The notes under the pieces: model-generated
Seen by the model: only the letters and a program-made list of their open reading frames with translations
Told to the model about the DNA's origin: nothing
The model's database searches: none
Shown here: piece by piece, positions 53,484-60,825 of the stretch
Layout: every line of letters starts with the position of its first letter
Numbering within the stretch: the stretch's first letter is position 1
Position numbers and translations under genes: made by a program
NCBI RefSeq assembly: GCF_021530565.1
Contig: NZ_JAKGBI010000018.1
Span: forward strand, 62,001-126,000
Origin: Pseudoalteromonas sp. SMS1
Lineage (GTDB): Bacteria > Pseudomonadota > Gammaproteobacteria > Enterobacterales > Alteromonadaceae
Reading direction: 5' to 3'
Length of the DNA stretch: 64,000 bases

Positions 53484-54625
53484 TCAAGTTCCAAAAAGGC
53501 ACGGATTTCGTCGAGCCGTGCCATCCCATCTTGGTAGCCAATGTCGATGAGCTTTTGTGTATAGCTCTTTTCAAAAAGCAAGTAACTGGTCAAACTGGAT
53601 TGAGAGTGCTTTTTCACCCCTATTGTGCGTAATAAAAGCTTTATAGCAATAGGGAGGTCATCGTAATAGTTAATCGCTAACTCGTTAAAATTCATAGAAG
53701 GGTTTACGACTAAAGTATCTACGCGCTTAAGCTCTTTATGCTTTTCTTTTGCGGGCAGTAGGCTGACGGTGCGATTTACTCGCTCCAGTCTCTCTAAATC
53801 AGACTGTAAGGTATCGCTAAAAATGCTGTCTAATAAGTGGCCTGCCACGACCGACATACCAGGAAAATGGGCTTCATACCCCAATGGTGTGTGCACTTTG
53901 GGTTGCTCAACACCGATGATGAAAATTTTACTCGCACCCAAATGAATTGAGGGGCTTAGTGGAGAGAGTTGGTGGATTGAACCATCCCCGTAATAATTGT
54001 GTTTTACTCTGACGCTTGGAAACACCATAGGAATCGCGCTAGATGCCATTAAATGATCGAGCGTGAGGTGTGTTTCTACTCCTTCGCGTTTTGCCCGTTG
54101 CCATGACTTGGCGTCTTTCGCTTGAAAAAAGGCGACCGACTTGCCATTTGAATAACTCGACACCGTAACAGACAGCGCATCCAAAAACCCCCGGTGAATA
54201 TTTCGGTCTATACGTGCCAGATCTAAAACCTCTTCCAGCAGTAGGCGAAGTGGGGTGTTATCCAAAAGACTCGCTGGTGGATGGTTTATATAGTCAGCTT
54301 GAAAGCTGCGCATTACATTATTCAATAAATGACCAAAAGCGCCAAATAAAGAGCTTTTATAAACCATGTCGGTATGAAAACTCTTCCAAATCCACTCAAT
54401 TTTTCGAATTGCCAGATGCATATTGGATGAGTAACAGGCTAACCCCGTCGAATTAATTGCGCCTGCAGAAGTCCCATTAATGATTTTAAAAGGCAGTGGA
54501 GCACTGCGTGGTAAACTTAACGCGATGGCTTTCAAAACACCGACCTGATATGCAGCTCGAGCCCCACCTCCCGTGAGCAAAAGCGCAATGTGTGGTTGGC
54601 CAATTCTATTGTGTGCCTTATTCAT
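53480..54625 (-). CDS. Patatin-like phospholipase
   Basis: A 381-residue lipid hydrolase of the RssA/patatin group. The oxyanion motif LLLTGGGARAAYQVGVLKAI, the nucleophile GTSAGAIN (Ser in GxSxG) and the dyad aspartate in YYGDGS are all present, so it should be active. No signal peptide is visible. It runs towards the KefB-type gene, with the 3' ends overlapping by four bases. The substrate is unknown. Confidence 0.9.
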   Translation of the reverse strand: MNKAHNRIGQPHIALLLTGGGARAAYQVGVLKAIALSLPRSAPLPFKIINGTSAGAINSTGLACYSSNMHLAIRKIEWIWKSFHTDMVYKSSLFGAFGHLLNNVMRSFQADYINHPPASLLDNTPLRLLLEEVLDLARIDRNIHRGFLDALSVTVSSYSNGKSVAFFQAKDAKSWQRAKREGVETHLTLDHLMASSAIPMVFPSVRVKHNYYGDGSIHQLSPLSPSIHLGASKIFIIGVEQPKVHTPLGYEAHFPGMSVVAGHLLDSIFSDTLQSDLERLERVNRTVSLLPAKEKHKELKRVDTLVVNPSMNFNELAINYYDDLPIAIKLLLRTIGVKKHSQSSLTSYLLFEKSYTQKLIDIGYQDGMARLDEIRAFLELD

Positions 54626-54980
54626 ACACGTCCTTTCTTTTTACTAAGCAGTCACCAAGAAAAATATAACCTGCTTACATATACTATAATCAATTTAGGA
54701 CGAAAGTGTATGTTGTATCTTATTTAGATATCAGCCAGTTACACTACTTGGGTTCGCACCATGGTGTGTAATTGTGTTGTGATTTGGTGTTTTTTTGTAG
54801 GGATGACGCTTGTTTGTTCAGATGTTCATGTAAATGTCAGCAAAGGGGTGCGAGTTTGAGATAAACTCTCATTAATGCGCGTTAACGCAGATGAGATATC
54901 ATTTAGTTTGTGTTTTAATTGCATAGTGCAGCAAGGTTTTGTTGCTGCCGGTTTATTTAAGCGAATTTTACGGAGTCTCC
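54626..54980. other. 355-bp divergent intergenic region
   Basis: The region between the divergent patatin and DUF3014 genes is AT-rich, with a TATACTATAAT stretch near 54681 that could hold a -10 on the plus strand. No -35, hairpin or open frame stands out. Confidence 0.5.
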
Positions 54981-55904
54981 ATGTCAGAGCACAGTTCAGC
55001 AGAGCCAAGGACAAATAAAAAGCCTTCTAACAGTCACCTACTTCTTGCAGCCATTGCAGTGGTTGCATTGATTATTGTGGCTGTATTTGTGTTAGCGAAC
55101 AAAGAAAGTAAACCCGCGGACACAGAAAATACAAAATTTCGACAGGATGTCGTAGTGCCTGAAGAAGCCCCTAAAACTGTCGTTAACACAGCGCGTACAG
55201 AAGCGAAACCTCAGCAAGCGTCGCGTGAAGTTGAAACGCCAATTGAAGAGACAACAACGCCTGTTGCACAAGAGCCAGTGATAACTGAACAGCCAGAAGC
55301 AAGACCCGTTGAGCCCGTAGAAACGGTATTGCCTACATTAGATGACAGCGATGCGAATGTGCGTGAGAGCGTTGCGAATTATCTGAGTAAACAAGCAATG
55401 GAGTTACTGGTTACGGAAGATATGGTAAGACGTAGCGTGGTGTTTATAGACAATCTTGCACAAGGAAAAATTGCCAAGAAACATTACCCAGTAAGCAAAC
55501 CCGCTGATAACTTTATGGTGATTGAAGACGATATTATTGTCACTGATCCGAACAGCTTTGAGCGCTATACACCGTATGTGAACATGCTTAACTCTATGAG
55601 TACGGCGCAGCTTGTACGCCTTTATGAGCAGTACAAACCGCTTATTAACGAAGCGTATGAGGAAATTGGTTATAACGGAAATGAATTTGACTATACGCTG
55701 CAAGAAGCGCTTGGCGAGTTATTAGAGACTCCAATTCCTGATTCTAACTTACCGCTGATCCAAGAGTCGGTGACTTATAAATATGCTTACGCTGAGTGGG
55801 AGCAGTTATCTGATGCCCAGAAATTATTCTTGCGTATGGGCCCTGAAAATATGAAAAAAGCCAAGAAACGCCTACAGGCATTTCAGCGCGCACTGGCTAA
55901 CTAG
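54981..55904 (+). CDS. DUF3014 inner-membrane protein
   Basis: A 307-residue protein with a short cytoplasmic start, one membrane helix (about 21-42), a Glu/Pro/Thr-rich periplasmic linker and a helical C-terminal domain (about 120-307; LPTLDDSDANVRESVANYL ... KPLINEAYEEIGY ... YAEWEQLSDAQKLFLRMGPEN). It fits the DUF3014 family, which has no known function. The ATG at 54981 with CGGAGTC upstream is preferred over an upstream in-frame start at 54939. A terminator follows directly before ffs. Confidence 0.82.
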   Translation: MSEHSSAEPRTNKKPSNSHLLLAAIAVVALIIVAVFVLANKESKPADTENTKFRQDVVVPEEAPKTVVNTARTEAKPQQASREVETPIEETTTPVAQEPVITEQPEARPVEPVETVLPTLDDSDANVRESVANYLSKQAMELLVTEDMVRRSVVFIDNLAQGKIAKKHYPVSKPADNFMVIEDDIIVTDPNSFERYTPYVNMLNSMSTAQLVRLYEQYKPLINEAYEEIGYNGNEFDYTLQEALGELLETPIPDSNLPLIQESVTYKYAYAEWEQLSDAQKLFLRMGPENMKKAKKRLQAFQRALAN

Positions 55905-55928
55905 TATAAATTTAATACTTAGTTAATC

Positions 55929-55977
55929 AAAAGCTTGCTCCATTGCTTAAACAAACAGCAAACGAGCAAGCTTTTTT
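55929..55977 (+). terminator. Terminator after the DUF3014 gene
   Basis: A 12-bp stem (aaaagcttgctc / gagcaagctttt) with a 23-base loop and a T-run. It ends ten bases before the ffs -35 element. Confidence 0.85.
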
Positions 55978-55986
55978 AGTTTTCGC

Positions 55987-56015
55987 TTGCATCCCCGTAA
56001 GAAAATCGCCATAAT
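55987..56015 (+). promoter_or_regulatory. ffs promoter
   Basis: TTGCAT (55987-55992), 17 bases, CATAAT (56010-56015), then a GC-rich discriminator (cccgcgcc). A start near 56022 would give a 5' leader of about 22 bases, like the RNase P-removed leader of E. coli pre-4.5S RNA. Confidence 0.8.
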
Positions 56016-56043
56016 TCAACCCGCGCCAAACAAGGCCCTCAAT

Positions 56044-56157
56044 GGTAGTCTTATTGGTCCTCTCGCAACAATAGTTCGTGAACCTGGTCAGGTCCGGAAG
56101 GAAGCAGCCACAGCGGATGACTTGTGTGCCGGGATGTGGCTGGTAAGACTACCACCC
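56044..56157 (+). ncRNA. ffs: 4.5S RNA of the signal recognition particle
   Basis: The small bacterial SRP RNA that with Ffh targets membrane proteins. The conserved apical domain is clear: ggtcaggtccggaaggaagc with the GGAA tetraloop, then cagcc and gatgacttgtgtgccgggatg. The ends pair (ggtagtctta with taagactacc) to close the rod, and the accaccc tail matches E. coli 4.5S RNA. Length is about 114 nucleotides. A T-rich stretch follows. A 64-codon reading frame across it is spurious. Confidence 0.96.
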
Positions 56158-56747
56158 AAATTCTTCTTTTTTGTTGTTTGAAGTGTAAGTCTTATTAATA
56201 GCACTCAAAAGTATACTAAAACATACTAATTTCTTTACAAATCTAATTTAAATAGCTCTCAATTTCGATATCCTTTAATCCCCATTGTATAAATCTAAGT
56301 TAATGCACATAACTAAGCAATAATAGGTTATATCCCCAATATTTTAAGGTTGTATCTCGACAAAGTCGTAGTTAAGAGGAACTGGGCTAAAGTCTCGCAC
56401 ACTGCACACTGCACATTGCACATTGCACACTACATGATGCGAGTCACTTCAGTCCGCCTCTTGAAACTTGCAGGAAGTTACCGAATGAATTTAGGTATTT
56501 GAGTTTATAGCGTTAATTCTTACAATGTACACAATTCAAGACTTGGCCCATTGATTTTCGCTTGCGCTTGGATCATGGATGAAAAATGACGATTTTATAG
56601 CATGTCCCGTTTTGATTTATTTGCACGTATTTATACAGTGTTAGGTGCTTGTTAAATATCACTGTTATTCGCCGTTTTTTGTAGAATAAAATGTTAAGCG
56701 GCTAGTCAAATTTGTGGGGAATATCACTGCAGGAAGGTTTAATTTAA
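56158..56747. other. 590-bp region after ffs without a recognised gene
   Basis: AT-rich, with many stops in all frames. It holds a heptamer tandem repeat (56397-56431) and an isolated GTTAGGT at 56640-56646 that matches the attC R' box, but without a convincing site around it. It may mark the transition from core genome to the cassette region. Confidence 0.5.
56397..56431. repeat. 7-bp tandem repeat, five copies
   Basis: Five adjacent heptamers: gcacact, gcacact, gcacatt, gcacatt, gcacact. Non-coding, downstream of ffs; a candidate slipped-strand variable locus. Confidence 0.9.
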
Positions 56748-57076
56748 ATGAAATTACAAATCCATTGCAAGGAATGAAGATTCCTGGATAAAATCGGTCA
56801 AATATTCCTATGTCAGATAATCGTTAAAGAGCAGAGGGAAGATTTCGAAAAGGGTCTGCAGCCTTAGATAAAAAACACTCGCCGAGCATAAAATTATTGA
56901 TTTAATTCAATATGATGCAGGTCAATCTGAATTATGGGCACACAAATTTGAACTCTGAAGAGTCAAGAAAAGTTGTCTCAATAAAACAGGAGCTAAAGTT
57001 AGAAGCACAACATGATTTGGCTAAGCTCTCACTTAGTAAATATATAAAAACAGTTCCTGCAGAACCAATGAAGTAA
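56748..57076 (+). pseudogene. Possible decayed cassette gene
   Basis: An ATG at 56748 stands ten bases after GGAAGG but meets a TGA after nine codons (MKLQIHCKE). The same frame continues open for about 29 codons to 56862. Further on, a 54-codon frame (56912-57076, MMQVNLNYGHTNLNSEESRK ...) ends inside the first attC-like site. This looks like remains of one or two small genes between possible attC sites. No family is recognised, and the call is weak. Confidence 0.3.
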
Positions 57077-57177
57077 CCGCTTAATGAGTTACTAACTAGG
57101 ACGCAAAACACTTGGCTTGCGCTCCTTCGTCGCTAATTTTAGCCAAGTATTTATCAGCCTCTATTGGGAAGTAAGGT
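57073..57177 (+). other. attC-like site A (degenerate)
   Basis: About 105 bases. The central part is nearly identical to site B: aggacgcaaaacacttggct, then a spacer, then agccaag, which pairs with cttggct. The 3' end gtaaggt is one base off GTTRRRY. The 5' R'' box (around gtaaccgc) is poorly preserved. The downstream gene starts five bases after the site. Confidence 0.6.
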
Positions 57178-57182
57178 GTGCC

Positions 57183-57719
57183 TTGAACATTGGTGTTAAT
57201 TTAAAAAAATATTTACTAGCCATAGCTGGCTTATTAGGGCTAAGAGGCGTTAATAGGGCAGATGAACCGTTATTCAATAACATAAATCATGAAGACTTTG
57301 AAATACAAAAGGCGCATTCATTGGCTGCAGAGACAATTGAACAATTCGAACAATATGTAAAAGAACAGCGTAACGTAATATACATGGCTAAGTTGAGATT
57401 TAGAGATCCTGATTTATCGGAAGAACTTGGTACTGAACAATTTTTATATATGTGGCTGACGCATGTTTTTTATCACGAAGAAGAAAAGCTGTTTTCTGGT
57501 ACATTTTTCGAAGTGCCAGAAGAAATGAAAAAGTGGCATCAAGTAGGGCAGAGGTTAGGCTTTGAACACGATGACGTTTTTGATTGGATGATTAATGATA
57601 ATGGTAAAGTCAAAGGTGCATTTACTATTCGTGTAAGCCGCTCACGGCTAAAAACAGACTCTGAAAAGCTAGAGTTTGACGAGTATATTGGAATTTCTGA
57701 ATATGAACCCATAAGGTAA
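57183..57719 (+). CDS. DUF2314-like protein, probable integron cassette gene
   Basis: A 178-residue protein. A hydrophobic N-terminal stretch (YLLAIAGLLGL) may be a signal anchor. Residues about 45-165 resemble DUF2314 (AKLRFRDPD ... YMWLTHVFYHEEEKLFSGTFFEVPEEM ... HDDVFDWMINDNGKVKGAFTIRV). The frame extends upstream into the attC-like site, so the TTG at 57183, after AAGGTG, is the more likely start. It is flanked by attC-like sites A and B. Function unknown; proteins of this kind occur in many cassettes and polymorphic-toxin neighbourhoods. Confidence 0.7.
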   Translation: MNIGVNLKKYLLAIAGLLGLRGVNRADEPLFNNINHEDFEIQKAHSLAAETIEQFEQYVKEQRNVIYMAKLRFRDPDLSEELGTEQFLYMWLTHVFYHEEEKLFSGTFFEVPEEMKKWHQVGQRLGFEHDDVFDWMINDNGKVKGAFTIRVSRSRLKTDSEKLEFDEYIGISEYEPIR

Positions 57720-57723
57720 ACAG

Positions 57724-57828
57724 ACCTTACCAACGCTTTAATCATAAAGGACGCAAATCGCTTGGCTTGCGCTCCTTTATCGCTAATTTTTGCCAAGCTT
57801 TTCGTACCTCTTAGCAAGGCGTTAGGTA
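57724..57828 (+). other. attC-like site B
   Basis: About 105 bases. The 3' R' box GTTAGGT (57822-57828) matches GTTRRRY exactly. The 5' end cttaccaacgcttt is largely complementary to aaggcgttaggt. The centre is an imperfect palindrome (cttggc ... gccaag). It shares most of its central part with site A. The next gene starts seven bases after the site. Confidence 0.8.
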
Positions 57829-57835
57829 TTAGTGC

Positions 57836-58330
57836 ATGGAATCAAATTCATTTATTGAGAAGACAAGGTCCAGAGGTATTTGGAATTTATGTGCATTGTC
57901 GTTTTTTTTGGGGTTAATATTTTACTCTTCAGATTTTGAAGGAAAGCCCATTAATTTTGAACAAGCCGGATTGATTTCAGGACTTTTTGTTACAGTCATT
58001 ATTACTCTATTTTTCTCAGTCGTAATATATATTGTGGTTGTGTCAATTCGAGATGTAATTATTGGTGGGAGTCACGGAGTTAATTTTCACACGGACTATT
58101 TAGAGTACGTTGAATCAAATAGTTGGGTTAACAAATCGTTTAAGCTATGTTTCGCTGAGATTGATGAAGTTTTTATCGAGAATTACTCCGATGACAATAT
58201 ATATTTTATAAAAACAAAAAAGGGTCAAAAGTACTATCTTCAGAACATGAATGATGAACTGGCGCAAAGTGCCTTAATGCACCTTACGTCCATATGCAAA
58301 CATGTAAAGTTAGTCAAAAGAAATAATTAA
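57836..58330 (+). CDS. Hypothetical membrane protein, probable integron cassette gene
   Basis: A 164-residue protein with two membrane helices (about 14-31 and 42-75) and a C-terminal soluble domain (about 80-164) with strand-rich, pleckstrin-like character (VNFHTDYLEYVESNSWVNKSFKLCFAEIDEVFIENY ... IKTKKGQKYYLQNM). No family is recognised. Its ATG lies seven bases past attC-like site B and its stop three bases before site C, the compact spacing of a mobile cassette. No clear ribosome site is visible. Confidence 0.75.
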   Translation: MESNSFIEKTRSRGIWNLCALSFFLGLIFYSSDFEGKPINFEQAGLISGLFVTVIITLFFSVVIYIVVVSIRDVIIGGSHGVNFHTDYLEYVESNSWVNKSFKLCFAEIDEVFIENYSDDNIYFIKTKKGQKYYLQNMNDELAQSALMHLTSICKHVKLVKRNN

Positions 58331-58333
58331 AAT

Positions 58334-58422
58334 ACCTAACAAGGCCTTTGAACTGTGGACACAAAACAACAGGTTTACGCTTATTCTTTGCTTCGTTTAG
58401 CCTGCTATTTGTATAGTTGTCT
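58334..58422 (+). other. attC-like site C (3' end degenerate)
   Basis: It starts with a perfect R'' box ACCTAAC (58334-58340) followed by aaggcc, then a palindromic centre (acaggttta ... tttagcctg). The expected GTTRRRY end is degraded to gttgtct (58416-58422). It is probably the last, decayed site of the array. Confidence 0.6.
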
Positions 58423-58432
58423 TATCTCTTCT

Positions 58433-58468
58433 TTGGTTAATTTATGAAAGCACTAATTGGTTAATTTA
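58433..58468. repeat. 12-bp direct repeat
   Basis: ttggttaattta occurs twice at a period of 24 bases just after the last attC-like site, in the 266-base spacer before the serine hydrolase gene. The rest of this spacer shows no gene. Confidence 0.8.
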
Positions 58469-58688
58469 CCGCGATATTACGGTAAGTAATCATTCTGAAT
58501 TAATGAAAAGTCGGTATACGGCCAAATCGCACATGGCACTCTGTGTGCGTGCTTGCGATTTACCTGAAAATGCGCTTTGGTCAGTTACGGGGATCGCAGC
58601 ATTAAGCTCCTAAGCTGATTCAGACTTTAAACCTTTTACGCAATTTTGTCGTCTAAAGAATGATTTTTGTGATTTTAAAAGGAAAACA

Positions 58689-59816
58689 ATGAGCCGATTA
58701 ATAACTCAAACGATACCATCGATATTGGCCATTTCATTTATTACAGTGCTGGCTTCTTGCAAAAGTTATGATGCCATCAATTTTGAATCTAATACGAAAG
58801 ATGAACTCATTGAATTTATTGATGGAAATGTTGGGCAGGTAGTCTCAATTTCGATTGTAGACTCCGCTAATACTTACCAATACCATTTAGGGGCGTTAAG
58901 GAACGGCGATACGCCTAACAACCAAACAATATACGAAATTGGCTCTCTAACCAAAACTTATACAGGGTTAGCTGTCGCGAGGGCAATTCATGACGGGAAA
59001 GTTGAACTTGATAAAGATATCCGCAATTACCTTGAAAATAACGAATACAAAAATTTAGAGCTGTCCAGCCAGTATATAACTTTGCGGCACCTTTTGACTC
59101 ATACTAGTGGATTGCCTGGCAATTTTGCTGCCAGTCGCGAAGATATTGAGCAAGGCAAATATTTTGAAAAAATATCAAAGTATTCTAGAGATGACTACTT
59201 TGATGATCTTAAAAAAGTAAAACTTAACTCGATACCCGGCGAGGACTATTTATATTCAAGCGTTGGTACTAATTTAGCTGGATATATTTTGGAATCTGTT
59301 TACCGAAAACCTTTTGAATTATTGATTTCTGAAATGATCACGAGCAAGTCTGGAGAGCAGGGCACGAAATTTAGGCGTACCAACTCCGAGGTAAGTGAAG
59401 TTACAGTTGGGTCAGATGGAAATGGTAATCAAATGCCTTTGGCTAGTGCATATTGGTTTGCTGGTGGAGGATTAACGTCAAACGTTGAGTCTGTTACGCG
59501 TTATATTCAACATCAATTTTCTTCAGAGCCTGAAGTGGCTCTTTCTCATCAACTTCTGGACGAGAGTTGGACGGGCAATGGCAAGGCATTTTATTGGCAT
59601 ACAGCTAAAGATGATTCAAATGAACTAATGCTCTATCAAAGTGGCGGCTCTATGGGCACATCTAGTTGGCTGGTCATTTATCCGAAGAGAAAAGTTGGTA
59701 TTTTCATTGTCACTAATGTGGCAGGTGAAAATACTCAGCCAAAGTTAGAAGCTATTTCAGAAAAGGTGTTTGATTATTTAATAGCATATAACAAAGCCTT
59801 AAAATTGGATACGTAA
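58689..59816 (+). CDS. Beta-lactamase-family serine hydrolase lipoprotein
   Basis: A 375-residue class C beta-lactamase/DD-peptidase-fold protein. A lipoprotein signal ends in LASC (Cys24). The nucleophile is in SLTK (Ser86, Lys89). HTSGLP is present, the tyrosine motif reads YSS (Tyr189-Ser191) instead of the usual YxN, and the third motif region is QSGGSMGTSS. It is probably an esterase or peptidase; true beta-lactamase activity is doubtful given the YSS change. An AAAAGGAAAACA site precedes the ATG. It adjoins the attC array but has no attC site of its own. Confidence 0.88.
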   Translation: MSRLITQTIPSILAISFITVLASCKSYDAINFESNTKDELIEFIDGNVGQVVSISIVDSANTYQYHLGALRNGDTPNNQTIYEIGSLTKTYTGLAVARAIHDGKVELDKDIRNYLENNEYKNLELSSQYITLRHLLTHTSGLPGNFAASREDIEQGKYFEKISKYSRDDYFDDLKKVKLNSIPGEDYLYSSVGTNLAGYILESVYRKPFELLISEMITSKSGEQGTKFRRTNSEVSEVTVGSDGNGNQMPLASAYWFAGGGLTSNVESVTRYIQHQFSSEPEVALSHQLLDESWTGNGKAFYWHTAKDDSNELMLYQSGGSMGTSSWLVIYPKRKVGIFIVTNVAGENTQPKLEAISEKVFDYLIAYNKALKLDT

Positions 59817-59861
59817 CAATTGGCTACACATTTTAGTCAACAATTATTCACCCCTTAAAAG

Positions 59862-59887
59862 CACCGCCATAAACATATTTGGCGGTG
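59862..59887. terminator. Hairpin between serine hydrolase and reductase genes
   Basis: An 8-bp stem (caccgcca / tggcggtg) with a ten-base loop between two convergent genes. There is little T-run, so it is a moderate terminator candidate. Confidence 0.55.
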
Positions 59888-59926
59888 ACGTGAAAGTACG
59901 GTCCGTTCTATACTGCTTAAATGATT

Positions 59927-60709
59927 TTACGCTTCTAGCTTTTCGGCTCTAGGTGAAAACTCAAAAACGTCCGAATAGCAATTTCGTTCTTGCAAGCCTA
60001 AAGCGTTGAGCTGGTCAATCGTGCCATAAACCATTTTTGGTGAGCCACATAAATAAGCATGAGTTTCTTTAAGATCGGTATAGTCTTGTTGTATGACTTC
60101 GTAGAGAAAGCCAGTTCTTCCTACCCAACCCGACTGAGCTGACTCTAAAATCGTAGTGAAATTCAAGTTTTTATGTGTAGTCGCCCAATCATGAAACTGT
60201 TCCAAAAGAAAAAAGTCATCGTTATGACGATTAGACCAGTAAATATTGATATTTGCATCAGGGTTTCGATGTAAAATCTCTTCCGTTATACACTTAATCT
60301 TGGATATGCCAGAACCCGCCGCGACAAACAAATGAGGTTGGTCAAGGCTCGTTTGTAAAAATGCTTTGCCCATGGCAAGCATGATCTTGACTGGCTGATT
60401 GCTTGCTTTAGCAGCAAACAAACAATCAACAACTTTACCTGAAAAGTCACTGGCAACTTGGATAATTAAACACACTTTATTAGGTTTATCAGCCTCTAAA
60501 CGGCTGGAAATCGTGTATGAAAGCCACAATGGTTTGCTATCATTATTAACATCAAGTTCGAGCTTCAAATATTGCCCTGACTTATAGTGCAGTATTGTTC
60601 CCTCTGGGGCCAACAGTTCAATTTCAAAGGTACGTTTATTGAGTGATTCGATCTTGGTTACACATGCGTCATACTGTGCAATAGGGAGCGTTTTAACGTC
60701 ATTCTTCAT
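59927..60709 (-). CDS. NAD(P)H-dependent flavin reductase-like protein
   Basis: A 260-residue member of the ferredoxin-NADP reductase superfamily (Fre/LuxG-like). The FAD-binding barrel comes first (about 10-115; SGQYLKLEL and LWLSYTISSR, corresponding to the flavin-binding RxYS-type motif), followed by the NAD domain (about 125-250; FVAAGSGISKIKCITEEIL, HAYLCGSPKMVYGTID). There is no [2Fe-2S] cysteine cluster. It is divergent from metR and close to mesX/mesD, so it may supply reduced flavin or electrons to the oxygen-dependent MesX. That link is inferred from position only. Confidence 0.85.
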   Translation of the reverse strand: MKNDVKTLPIAQYDACVTKIESLNKRTFEIELLAPEGTILHYKSGQYLKLELDVNNDSKPLWLSYTISSRLEADKPNKVCLIIQVASDFSGKVVDCLFAAKASNQPVKIMLAMGKAFLQTSLDQPHLFVAAGSGISKIKCITEEILHRNPDANINIYWSNRHNDDFFLLEQFHDWATTHKNLNFTTILESAQSGWVGRTGFLYEVIQQDYTDLKETHAYLCGSPKMVYGTIDQLNALGLQERNCYSDVFEFSPRAEKLEA

Positions 60710-60825
60710 TTTTTAAACTTACATGTAATCGTATGGACTATTTAATTGGTGCTAGTTTAGGTGAGTTTATCGATGAGAGAAAATGATATATTATAAACAA
60801 TCTATTAATTTTACTCATAATTTAA

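Noticed and set aside
55987..56181. 64-codon open frame across the SRP RNA
   Set aside because: It coincides with ffs, whose structure and sequence are conserved at RNA level; the frame has no ribosome site and no protein-like pattern.
56397..56431. Short repeats considered as a CRISPR remnant
   Set aside because: Units are 7 bases, directly adjacent and without spacers; no cas gene is in the window.
56640..56646. GTTAGGT as the end of a further attC site
   Set aside because: The 100 bases upstream show no matching RYYYAAC box or palindromic core like sites A-C, and the degenerate heptamer is common by chance; mentioned only as part of a weak finding.
58689..59816. Annotation as an AmpC beta-lactamase resistance gene
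   Set aside because: Lipoprotein signal and YSS instead of YxN make an antibiotic-resistance role unsupported from sequence.
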